A stretch of DNA of 64,000 bases from Pseudomonas sp. GM18 (lineage in GTDB: Bacteria; Pseudomonadota; Gammaproteobacteria; Pseudomonadales; Pseudomonadaceae): assembly GCF_000282195.1 (NCBI RefSeq), contig NZ_AKJT01000022.1:62001-126000 (forward strand), in the 5' to 3' direction. Every line of letters starts with the position of its first letter. Position 1 is the stretch's first letter. Position numbers and translations under genes: made by a program. The notes beneath the pieces were generated by a model. It had not been told where the DNA came from and searched no databases. It saw only the letters and a list, made by a program, of their open reading frames with translations. This document shows, piece after piece, positions 33,952-42,300 of this stretch.

Positions 33952-34769
33952 TTACTGATGTCGGCACCGATCCATTTTTGCGACAGCTTACTCAAAGTGC
34001 CGTCCTGTTTCAGTTGGGCAAACACATCACGCACTTTGGCGTCCCACTGAGCGTCGCCTTTTTCGATGGCCACCGAGTTCGGCTCCGAGTACAGCGGCTC
34101 ACCGGCGAGTTTGAAGCGTTTGTCTTCGTTCAGGCGTGGTTGAGCGGTGACAAGGTTGGTGAGGATCGCGTCCAGTCGTACGCCAGCGCCCAGGCCCAAA
34201 TCCTGGAACGCGACGTTGTCGGTGTCGTACGGAGCGATCTGCACATTCTCGAACGGGTACTGCAATTGGGTGTCTTCGGCGCCTTCGATCACCAGGTTCT
34301 TGTTCAGGTAGCTTTCATAGCTGGAGGCGCTGGTGAGGCCGACTTTCTTGCCGCTCAAGTCCTTGGCGCTGTGAATGCTGTTGTCCTTGGCATTGACCAC
34401 GATCACGGCGGGGGAGGCGTAGTACTCCACCGGGAAGTCGAAGACTTCGGCGCGGGCTTTACTCGGGGTCATGGAGCAGATGCAGATGTCGTAACGCCCG
34501 CTCCAGCGGCCGGCGGCGATCACATCCCAGGACGGTGTTTCGAGGCGCAGCTTGACGCCCAGTTTGTCCGCCACGGCCTTGGCCACGTCGACATCGAAAC
34601 CATCGAGCTGGTTCTGATCGTTGAGGAACGAGAAGGGTGGATAGCTTTCCATCAGCACGCCGACCAGTTCTTTCTTTTGCTCGATGCGATCCAGGGTGGC
34701 ACCCGCAAGGGCTTGGGAGGAGGCAGCCAAAATCGTCAGGCCCAGGGCCAGCAGCGGTTGAAATTTCAC
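33948..34769 (-). CDS. Amino-acid ABC transporter periplasmic binding protein
   Basis: 273 aa from GTG 34769 (AGGGA nine bases upstream). Signal peptide about 1-22 (LLALGLTILAASSQALA). SBP_bac_3 domain with LVGVLMESYPPFSFLNDQNQLDGFDVDVAKAVADKLGV and DICICSMTPSKARAEVFDFP, the Arg binding the ligand carboxylate. Ligand class is a polar amino acid; which one cannot be read from sequence. First gene of a two-gene operon. Confidence 0.92.
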   Translation of the reverse strand: MKFQPLLALGLTILAASSQALAGATLDRIEQKKELVGVLMESYPPFSFLNDQNQLDGFDVDVAKAVADKLGVKLRLETPSWDVIAAGRWSGRYDICICSMTPSKARAEVFDFPVEYYASPAVIVVNAKDNSIHSAKDLSGKKVGLTSASSYESYLNKNLVIEGAEDTQLQYPFENVQIAPYDTDNVAFQDLGLGAGVRLDAILTNLVTAQPRLNEDKRFKLAGEPLYSEPNSVAIEKGDAQWDAKVRDVFAQLKQDGTLSKLSQKWIGADISK

Positions 34770-34865
34770 AGTTGGATCCCTGAAAAAAGAGGTTGTTATT
34801 AACCGGGTGGTGCGTATTAAATAGTTATAAGAACGACTCTGATAGTGAGTTATTTTCATAAGCTT

Positions 34866-35780
34866 ATGAGTGAAAAGCATATGGATGCAGGCAGCACGGT
34901 AATTCTGGATGGCGGCATGGGTCGTGAACTGCAACGCCGAGGGGCACCGTTCAGGCAGCCCGAGTGGTCGGCGCTGGCCTTGAGCGAAGCGCCGCAAGCT
35001 GTGGAGGCCGTGCATGCGGCTTATATCGAAAGCGGTGCCAACGTGATCACCAGCAACAGTTATGCGGTGGTGCCGTTCCACATTGGCGAAGAGCGTTTTG
35101 CCGCTGAAGGCCAGGCCCTCGCGGCATTGGCCGGTGAGCTGGCGCGGCGTGCGGTCGAGGCTTCGGGCCAACCGGTGCGCGTGGCCGGTTCATTGCCGCC
35201 GTTGTTCGGCTCCTACCGCCCGGATTTGTTCGATGCTGCCCGGGCGACTGAACTGCTGACGCCTCTGGTCAATGGCCTGGCGCCGCATGTCGACCTGTGG
35301 CTTGCCGAAACCCAGAGCTCGATCGTCGAGGCACGGGCGATCCATGGCGGTCTGCCGAAGGACGGCAAGCCGTTCTGGCTGTCGTTTACCTTGAAGGATG
35401 AAGACACCGACGAAGTGCCGCGTTTGCGCTCCGGTGAGCCGGTGGCTGAGGCTGCCGCAGTGGCGGCTGAGTTGGGTGTTGAAACCTTGCTGTTCAACTG
35501 CAGCCAGCCGGAAGTGATCGGCGCGGCGATTGATGCGGCGCGGGAAACCTTCGAGCGCTTGGGGGTGAAGATTCATATCGGTGCCTACGCCAATGCCTTC
35601 CCGCCGCAGCCGAAAGAGGCTACGGCCAACGACGGTCTGGACCCATTGCGTGACGATCTTGACCCGCCGGGTTATCTGGTTTGGGCGGCTGACTGGCAAA
35701 AGCGCGGGGCCAGCCATTTGGGCGGGTGCTGCGGGATCGGGCCGGAGCATATTGCGGTGCTCGCCAGTACATTGGCGTGA
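34866..35780 (+). CDS. mmuM: Homocysteine S-methyltransferase
   Basis: 304 aa from ATG 34866. Transfers a methyl group (commonly from S-methylmethionine) to homocysteine, giving methionine. The zinc ligands appear as the Cys of LLFNCSQPE and the Cys pair of LGGCCGIGPEHI near the C terminus; N-terminal ILDGGMGRELQRRG is typical. The start codon lies inside the perfect 14-base palindrome TCATAAGCTTATGA (34856-34869). Divergent from the amino-acid transporter genes, so the two may serve methionine or sulfur metabolism together. Confidence 0.92.
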   Translation: MSEKHMDAGSTVILDGGMGRELQRRGAPFRQPEWSALALSEAPQAVEAVHAAYIESGANVITSNSYAVVPFHIGEERFAAEGQALAALAGELARRAVEASGQPVRVAGSLPPLFGSYRPDLFDAARATELLTPLVNGLAPHVDLWLAETQSSIVEARAIHGGLPKDGKPFWLSFTLKDEDTDEVPRLRSGEPVAEAAAVAAELGVETLLFNCSQPEVIGAAIDAARETFERLGVKIHIGAYANAFPPQPKEATANDGLDPLRDDLDPPGYLVWAADWQKRGASHLGGCCGIGPEHIAVLASTLA

Positions 35781-35790
35781 TGCCATGAAA

Positions 35791-35904
35791 GATCGTTCCC
35801 ACGCTCCAGCGTGGGAACGCATCCCGCGACGCTCTGCGTCGCCTTCCGGATCGAACGCAGAGCGTCCGTGGCGGCATTCCCACGCAGGAGCGTGGGAATG
35901 ATCA
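35791..35904. repeat. Complex palindromic repeat with GTTCCCACGC ends, copy A
   Basis: About 114 bases: GATCGTTCCCACGC...GCGTGGGAAC, then GACGCTCTGCGTC with a mirror AACGCAGAGCGTC, closed by ATTCCCACGCAGGAGCGTGG. Nested inverted repeats make a multi-hairpin unit. A second copy lies at 63843-63953. It ends exactly at the stop codon of the GNAT gene. Confidence 0.85.
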
Positions 35905-36576
35905 TCAGGTGCGACACTCCGCCAACGTTTTCACCTGCCCCGATTCCGTCTGGTTCTCATCGCTCAGCCACCGTTCGAACCCCGCCTGAACCGCCGGCCA
36001 TTCCGAATCCAGAATCGAATACCACGCGGTGTCGCGGTTCTGACCCTTGACCACCATGTGCTGGCGAAACACCCCCTCAAAACTGAACCCCAACCGCTCT
36101 GCCGCGTATTTGGAGCGAGCATTGCCGTTGTTGCACTTCCACTCCAGGCGCCGGTAACCCAGCGCGAAGGATTCCCTGGCCAGCAGGTAAACCGCCTCGG
36201 TACTTTTCGGTGAACGCTGCATCGCTGCGCCGAAGGTCACATGGCCGATCTCGATGCGACCCTGGGTCGGGACGATCGACATCAGGCTGAGGATGCCTTG
36301 CACATCGCCGCTCGCGCGGTCGATCACCGTGAAAAAATACGGATCGCTGTTGGCCGCGTGGTTATTCAGCCAATCGTTGAACGCGCTGCGCTCCGGGAAA
36401 GGACCGTAGGGCAAATAATCCCAGAGTTTCGGATCCGCGCCCGGGCCTTCCAGGGCTTTCCACAAACCGTCGGCGTGACGTGCCGGGTCAAGTTTTTCCA
36501 GGCGAATGAAGCGCCCTTCGATCAGTTGAACCGAGGGCGCTGGAACGCCTTTCCAGTCCGCGAGTGAAATCGACAT
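35905..36576 (-). CDS. GNAT acetyltransferase (RimJ/RimL type)
   Basis: 223 aa, AGGAG before ATG. Acetyltransf_3 pattern: RFIRLEKLDPARHADGLWKALEG, then IEIGHVTFGAAMQRSPKSTEAVYLLARESF and GYRRLEWKCNNGNARSKYAAERLGFSFEGVFRQHMVVKGQNRDTAWYSI. These place it with amino-terminal or small-molecule acetyltransferases of the YdaF/RimJ group. Last gene of the leftward paiB operon, 17 bases after the preceding stop. Confidence 0.9.
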   Translation of the reverse strand: MSISLADWKGVPAPSVQLIEGRFIRLEKLDPARHADGLWKALEGPGADPKLWDYLPYGPFPERSAFNDWLNNHAANSDPYFFTVIDRASGDVQGILSLMSIVPTQGRIEIGHVTFGAAMQRSPKSTEAVYLLARESFALGYRRLEWKCNNGNARSKYAAERLGFSFEGVFRQHMVVKGQNRDTAWYSILDSEWPAVQAGFERWLSDENQTESGQVKTLAECRT

Positions 36577-36593
36577 GCTGCTCTCCTTGAACC

Positions 36594-37040
36594 TTAAAGG
36601 GCTTTGCGAAACTGGATGAAACCAGGGCGTTCGGCGATGCGCTCATAGAGCTGGATCGCGGTGGCGTTGGTTTCGTGGGTCAGCCAATGGACCTTGCAGC
36701 AGCCGTCGGCCTTGGCCGTGCTGTAGACGAATTCGATCAGCTGCCGGCCGACACCGGTGCCGCGGGTTTCGGGCATCACCAGCAAGTCTTGCAGATAGCA
36801 GGAGTTTTCGATGCTCCAGTTCGAGCGGTGATAGATGAAATGCACCATGCCCACCGCTTTGCCATCGGCCCAGGCCAGTGCCCCGTGGGTCGGTTCGCTC
36901 GGGTCGAGCAGGCGTTGCCAGGTGCTTTGAGTGACTGCGTCGGGCAGTTCGGTGTTATAGAACCGCAAGTAGGCTTGCCACAACGGCAACCAGGCTGCGT
37001 GATCGTCGGCGGTGACCTGGCGGATGTCGATCTGACTCAT
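36594..37040 (-). CDS. GNAT acetyltransferase, short form
   Basis: 148 aa. Core GNAT motif A: LQDLLVMPETRGTGVGRQLIEFVYSTAKADG with the RGTGVG acetyl-CoA loop, then HWLTHETNATAIQLYERIAERPGFIQFRK. AAGGAA upstream of ATG; nine bases after the paiB stop. Similar to the PaiA-like or YhbS-like enzymes often coupled to PaiB; substrate unknown. Confidence 0.9.
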   Translation of the reverse strand: MSQIDIRQVTADDHAAWLPLWQAYLRFYNTELPDAVTQSTWQRLLDPSEPTHGALAWADGKAVGMVHFIYHRSNWSIENSCYLQDLLVMPETRGTGVGRQLIEFVYSTAKADGCCKVHWLTHETNATAIQLYERIAERPGFIQFRKAL

Positions 37041-37049
37041 GTTCGTTCC

Positions 37050-37673
37050 TTAACGCATCAAGTGGGCGAGGGCCTGGTCGTGCACGTCAGGGCTGGCGGC
37101 CAGCCCCTCACGCACACCGGCGATGTCTGCAGCATTACGGTTCTGGCTGAGCTTGCGTTTGCCTTCCAGGCGCTGGATCGGCAAGGCAAAACCGACGATG
37201 GCCTTGAGCATGCCGTCAATGTAGTCGGCGGGGGCGTCGGCGACTTTCCACGGGCTGGCGCGGCCTGACTCATGACGATCGGTGAGGACGCTGACCAGAT
37301 TGCGTAGACGGTCGGCATCGCTGAACACTTCGGCGGTGCCGTAGGCATGCACAGCGACGTAGTTCCAGGTCGGCACGACTTTGCCGTGTTCGGCTTTGCT
37401 CGGGTAGAACTCCGGGCTGACATAGGCATCGGCACCGGCAAAAATCACCAACGCCTCGGCGCCGTTCTGCAGTTCCCGCCACTGCGGATTGGCCCGGGCG
37501 AAGTGGCCATAGAGGGTGCCATTCGGGCCGTCATCGACATTCAGCAGTAGCGGCAGATGGCTGGCTTGCAGGCCTTGCTCACCGTGGGTGACCAGGATTG
37601 CAAGGCGAGTGCCGAGGATCTGCTGGTGCAGTTCATTCAAATCATTGATGGCGAAGGCGTTGGGCGTATACAT
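37050..37673 (-). CDS. PaiB-family FMN-binding protein
   Basis: 207 aa, split-barrel FMN-binding family. Characteristic blocks: MYTPNAFAINDLNELHQQI at the N terminus, GLQASHLPLLL, GTLYGHFARANPQWREL, YVSPEFYPSKAEHGKVVPTWNYVAVHAYG and a C-terminal KRKLSQNR. PaiB was first described in Bacillus as a negative regulator of sporulation and degradative enzymes; in Proteobacteria it usually lies beside acetyltransferase genes, as here. Starts the three-gene leftward operon. Confidence 0.92.
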   Translation of the reverse strand: MYTPNAFAINDLNELHQQILGTRLAILVTHGEQGLQASHLPLLLNVDDGPNGTLYGHFARANPQWRELQNGAEALVIFAGADAYVSPEFYPSKAEHGKVVPTWNYVAVHAYGTAEVFSDADRLRNLVSVLTDRHESGRASPWKVADAPADYIDGMLKAIVGFALPIQRLEGKRKLSQNRNAADIAGVREGLAASPDVHDQALAHLMR

Positions 37674-37763
37674 GGAAATATTCCTTGGCGAATGCCTGCA
37701 TCCTAGGCAGGCTATTGGTCTGTTGTAAGAGCCATTAATGACAAATTTCGTGGGTCCATTACG

Positions 37764-39314
37764 ATGTCGAATCCCCCGCTTCCTTCGTCATTCAACCCGG
37801 CAGGTATTGAACTCGACCGTCGCCAGGGCCTGAGCCGTCAGCTCTATCAAGCGCTGCGGGTGCGAGTGCTCGACGGACGACTGGCCAGCGGCACACGCCT
37901 GCCGGCCAGTCGTGATCTGGCGGCGGCGCTGTCGATTTCCCGCAACAGCGTGGTTCGTGCCTACGATCAGCTTTACGCTGAAGGTTTCATCGAGGGGCGT
38001 GTCGGCGATGGCACTTACGTTGCGCAATTACCTCAAGCCGCGTGGCCGGTGAAAAAATTATCCACAATAGTATCCACAGGGTTTTCAACAGGGTTACCCA
38101 CAGCCTTATCCACAAATCGGCTGGATTTGCCTGGGGTTTCATCCAGTAAAGTTATCCACAGCGGCGCTTTGGGGCGCGTTGAACAGAACCATTTGCCCTT
38201 GCCCCCCAGCGGTCCACCTCGCGCCTTCAGGGTCGGGGTTCCGGCTTTCGATCTGTTTCCTTTCGAGGTTTGGGCCAAGCTGAATGCGGCTTTCTGGCGT
38301 AAGCCGGATTTACAGCAACTGTGTTATGGCGATCCGGCAGGCGATGAACGCTTGCGCGGATTGATTGCTGCCTACTTGCGCAGCTCGAGAGGGATGCAAT
38401 GCACCGCTGAGCAAATTGTGATCACCAGTGGCGCGCAGCAGGGGATCAGCCTTTGTGCACAGTTGTTGGTGGAGCCTGGCGATGGGGTGGGGATCGAAAA
38501 TCCGGGGTATCGCGCCGCCGGTCATGCCTTTGCCGTAGCCGGTGCGCGGTTGCACGGTGTGCCAGTGAATGAGGAGGGAGTCGACTGCAGCGTGCTGGAG
38601 CAGTTGAGCGATTGTCGGCTCGCTTACGTCACACCCTCCCATCAATACCCGACGGGTGTGGTCATGAGCCTGGCCCGGCGTCTGGAACTGCTCGGCTGGG
38701 CCGAGCGCAATCAGGGCTGGATCATCGAGGATGATTACGATGGAGAGTACCGTTACAGCGGCGCGCCACTGGCGCCATTGGCGGCACTCGACCGGAATGG
38801 GCGGGTGCTGTACGTCGGCACCTTCGGCAAGGTCGCTTTTCCGGCGTTGCGCCTGGGTTATCTGGTGTTGCCTGTGGGGTTGGTGGAAGCATTTGCGCAA
38901 CGTCGAGCAGTGGATGTGCGGCATTCCGAGGTGAGCACTCAAGCAGTGATGGCCGAATTCATGGCCGCCGGGCATTTCCAGCGGCATATCCGCCGCATGC
39001 GACGCGCGGCCCTGAGCCGACGCAACACCTTGCTGGCCGGCTGGCCCCAGAATATTCCCGGCATCGGCAGCATGCCGAGTGTCGCGGCAGGGCTGCATTT
39101 GACGGTGGCGGTCGACTCACAGGCCCGTGAGTGCGAACTGATCGAAAAGGCTGCCAGCGTCGATGTCGAGATCAATGCGCTGAGCAGCTATTGGTTGCCG
39201 GATTCGGCAAAACCTGCGGACCAACGCGCCGGGCTGGTCCTGGGTTTTGCGGCGGTGCCCGAAGCTGCCATCAGTGCAGCCCTCGGGCGTCTGGAAAAGG
39301 TCTGGCGCTCCTGA
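37764..39314 (+). CDS. MocR/PdxR-type regulator (GntR HTH plus aminotransferase domain)
   Basis: 516 aa. GntR winged helix at about 15-85 (GLSRQLYQALRVRVLDGRLASGTRLPASRDLAAALSISRNSVVRAYDQL), linker about 86-150, fold-type I aminotransferase domain about 155-510 with the PLP Lys in YVGTFGKVAFPALRLGY near 352. Such proteins bind PLP and sense vitamin B6 or amino metabolites. Divergent from the paiB operon, which it probably controls. The linker is unusual: residues 98-133 are Ser/Thr-rich short repeats (LSTI VSTG FSTG LPTA LST) whose DNA is an array of DnaA boxes. Confidence 0.92.
   Translation: MSNPPLPSSFNPAGIELDRRQGLSRQLYQALRVRVLDGRLASGTRLPASRDLAAALSISRNSVVRAYDQLYAEGFIEGRVGDGTYVAQLPQAAWPVKKLSTIVSTGFSTGLPTALSTNRLDLPGVSSSKVIHSGALGRVEQNHLPLPPSGPPRAFRVGVPAFDLFPFEVWAKLNAAFWRKPDLQQLCYGDPAGDERLRGLIAAYLRSSRGMQCTAEQIVITSGAQQGISLCAQLLVEPGDGVGIENPGYRAAGHAFAVAGARLHGVPVNEEGVDCSVLEQLSDCRLAYVTPSHQYPTGVVMSLARRLELLGWAERNQGWIIEDDYDGEYRYSGAPLAPLAALDRNGRVLYVGTFGKVAFPALRLGYLVLPVGLVEAFAQRRAVDVRHSEVSTQAVMAEFMAAGHFQRHIRRMRRAALSRRNTLLAGWPQNIPGIGSMPSVAAGLHLTVAVDSQARECELIEKAASVDVEINALSSYWLPDSAKPADQRAGLVLGFAAVPEAAISAALGRLEKVWRS
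38058..38160 (+). repeat. Array of DnaA boxes in 12-base phase inside the MocR linker
   Basis: Exact TTATCCACA occurs at 38058-38066, 38106-38114 and 38152-38160. Degenerate copies GTATCCACA (38070), TTTTCAACA (38082) and TTACCCACA (38094) fill the gaps, so five units sit at exactly 12-base intervals from 38058 to 38106, all in the same orientation. The last exact box (38152) is in a different codon frame from the others. Confidence 0.85.
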
Positions 39315-39325
39315 ACGGGTCAAGG

Positions 39326-42300
39326 CTAAGAATCAGCCTTAGGCTCCAGGTCCAAAAACAGTTTGCGGAGCACGGGATCTTCTATCTTTCGGAACACCCC
39401 ATCGATAGGCTCGAAGGTATTCAGAACCTGTTGCAGGTCTGGTGACAGCGTTTTCAGATAGTCATCCGAGACCTTCAAATGGGCTGTTGTGGGAGCGCTC
39501 GCCTCACTTGTGGAGGTTTCGTAGTGGAAATGCGCAACCCATAACGGCTTATTGCGTGTCTTGTCGAAAATCCGGTATTCCTGGAAAAAGTCGCCGAGTC
39601 CTCTGGTCTGGATGCGCCCTCGTTTATCGCGGCTGATCTCGAGCTGCCCGTTTTCATGCATCCATTTGAAAATGCTCTGGGTAGGTTTGCGTCGCGTGTA
39701 CAGGTCGGCTCGAACGCTGACACCTTCTTTGCGCAGACGGCCGGCCCCTTCACGCAGTTCGCTGCTCAGCGTGGCAACCGGGATAGGGGAGCCTTCGGCT
39801 TTCCTGCTGTTGATTACGGCTTGATCAACGCTGTTGGCAGCCTGCTCGAGTTTCAGCGCCTGCTGATCGAACGCATCCTGTATATCGGCAGGGATGCGTC
39901 TTGGGAGCAAAGCGTCTTTACGGGTGCGTTCGATGAACGTGTTCGTGTCCAGGTTCAGCTCTATGCCGGCCTCGATCGTTCCCGGATCATCCAGCACCGG
40001 AACGGGTTGCTGGTAAACGGCGGGGGTAAATGGCTTGAGCGGATCTTCCCTGGTTTGTTCGCTTTCATTTTTTCCGGAATCGCGTGGCCGGGTCTTGCGC
40101 ACTTTGATCGGCTGTCGTGACGTGCCCGGCTGCACTCGTTCTACAGGGGGCTGCATGGCAACGGGCTCCGGCTCTGGCAGTAACGTCTGTAATCGGTTTT
40201 GTGCCAGTTGCGCGAACTCATCGATGAGCGATTGCAGATGTTCGAGTTTGGGTGGCTTGACCAGGTCGGGGTACGTGTCCGGTAATTCCTGAATGCGCTG
40301 GTCGGCGTCGGCAAATGTCTCCACGAGACTGTTCAACTCCTCGACATGCACTTTTACATCGGAATGTTCGCCTTCAGCTTTTATCAGGTCCGCCACTCGA
40401 ATCGCGGCCTTTGCGGCGCTCACAACGATATTTGCCACCGCGCTACGAGCCTGCTGCATCAGGGGGCTGGCCTGCTCATTGAGGCACAGCTCCTGCGCCA
40501 TGCCGATTTCGTTGGCCTTGATATCCAGCACGGTAAACGAAGGCGCCAGTTTTCTGAGTTCCATCGCGCGTTCAATGCCGGGGCGTCCGGCCGCGCGCAT
40601 GCCCTCGAGTGTCGATGTCGAGAGGGTCAGCTTTTCAACCATCTCCTCACCGAGGTCGGACGCTTTCTGGACATTGTCGACGAAAGTTTGCCTGGGAACG
40701 GGTTCGTTTTGTCCGGCCTTGATCATGACACGAGTGGCTTGAGCGTACTCGGATCGTTTCAGGACAAACCATAAAGACAGATTCTTCTGCAGCACCATGC
40801 TCATGCGGATCAAGTCTTCTCTGTAGTTTTCCGTACCGCCGAGGGTGCGCCATTCGCGTAATTGTTCCAGCGCCTGGCGATACTCGCCGATCGTTGCATC
40901 CAGTTTCTCCATGTACGTCGCCGCTTGTTGATCGTAGTTTTCGGTGGTGGCCTGCTGGATGCTGTCCTGTAACTTTTTCAGTTCGGCTTCCTTCACCTTT
41001 TCCAGGCTTTTGAAGGCATTCAGGGTGTCACCCAGATTGACTCTGCGCTGCTCGTTAGCCGCCTCCAGATGCCGGCTGAACGCATTCCCGGCACCCCCTC
41101 GCAAGCGCAGGCGCAGGTCGAGCACCCATTGCCCTTTGCGGTTATCCATCAGCATCGGACCATTTCGCCCGGGCTGATCCGGGTAAACGATATGAATCTC
41201 TTCGTCGCCTTTCACGTCGACGTAAAACCACCGATCACCCACCTGTGCGTAGTTTCTGAGGTTATGTTGGTAAAGATGCGGAGGAGCGTCCTTAACTTTC
41301 GTCACGCTTGCGCTGGAAATGTCGGGGGCCGCGACTTTGAGCGTGTCCAGGTAGGCGCCCAGCGCGGTCGGTGTTCGGCGTGGAACCGAGCCGGCCAGCT
41401 CCAGCGAGGAAAGGTGACTGGAGGGAAGATCCGGTGCCAGCGGGGCGGGATTGAGTGTGACGGTCACGGGCTCGACGGCGGGTTCTGGAGCTTTCTCCTT
41501 CGACAACTGCTCGATTCGAGGTTTGCTCGAAACCCTTTTACGTCGCATCACGGCGTGATGGCTGAGGAGAATGCCGATCGCCAGCAGGATGTCCGACACC
41601 GACGTCCATTCGATGAAGCGGTCCTCCCGGTCATGGGCATCGAGTGCCTGTTGAATCTGATTGATGGTTTGCCAGACCCAGACGGCTGTGCCGACCGCGC
41701 CGCTGAGGAAATTTGAGGCGACGTTGAAGAGCGCCCAGCCGCTGTCCTTCAACACACTCCAGCGCCGTTCCGCATTGGATTGCGATTTCCGGTCGGCGAG
41801 GCTGACCAGCATCCGCGCGTTGCTTTTGAACAGCGCAGACAGGATGTCGCCCCTGATCTCGACGCTTTCGAAAACCACGTGCCCGAACTTGTCCGCGCGC
41901 TGCAATGGATTGACGACTTGTTCCACGATCAGCCATGGAGAGGGCAGCCCGGTGGGGAAAACGTACTGGGCATATTCAAAACTCAGGGTTTTGTTGGGTA
42001 GCCAGGCCAGTATCGAATCCCTGAGGTCGCCGGGTTGATACAGCTTGTACAAAAGGTTTTGCCTTGAGGGGTATTGCAGCAGGGGCTCATCGAGCATCGG
42101 CCGATAGAGCAGGCAAGGCCCGCTGTGGGCGTCTCGAGGGCTGATGATGAACATGTTGTCCACTGTGTCGCTGCTGCTGATCAAGCGGTGTTGCGGCGTC
42201 ATCGTCAGCGGATAGAGGGCGATGGTTTTGACTGTGACATCGGGATCGAGCAGCTCGCAGACGTATTGGTAACCGCGTTCGTCCACACCGGTTTCAGGTT

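Noticed and set aside
38058..38114. A CRISPR array
   Set aside because: Units of 12 bases with 3-base gaps are far too short and there are no cas genes.
38058..38160. A chromosomal origin of replication
   Set aside because: There is no AT-rich unwinding region, no dnaA or other origin gene, and the boxes lie within an intact coding sequence.
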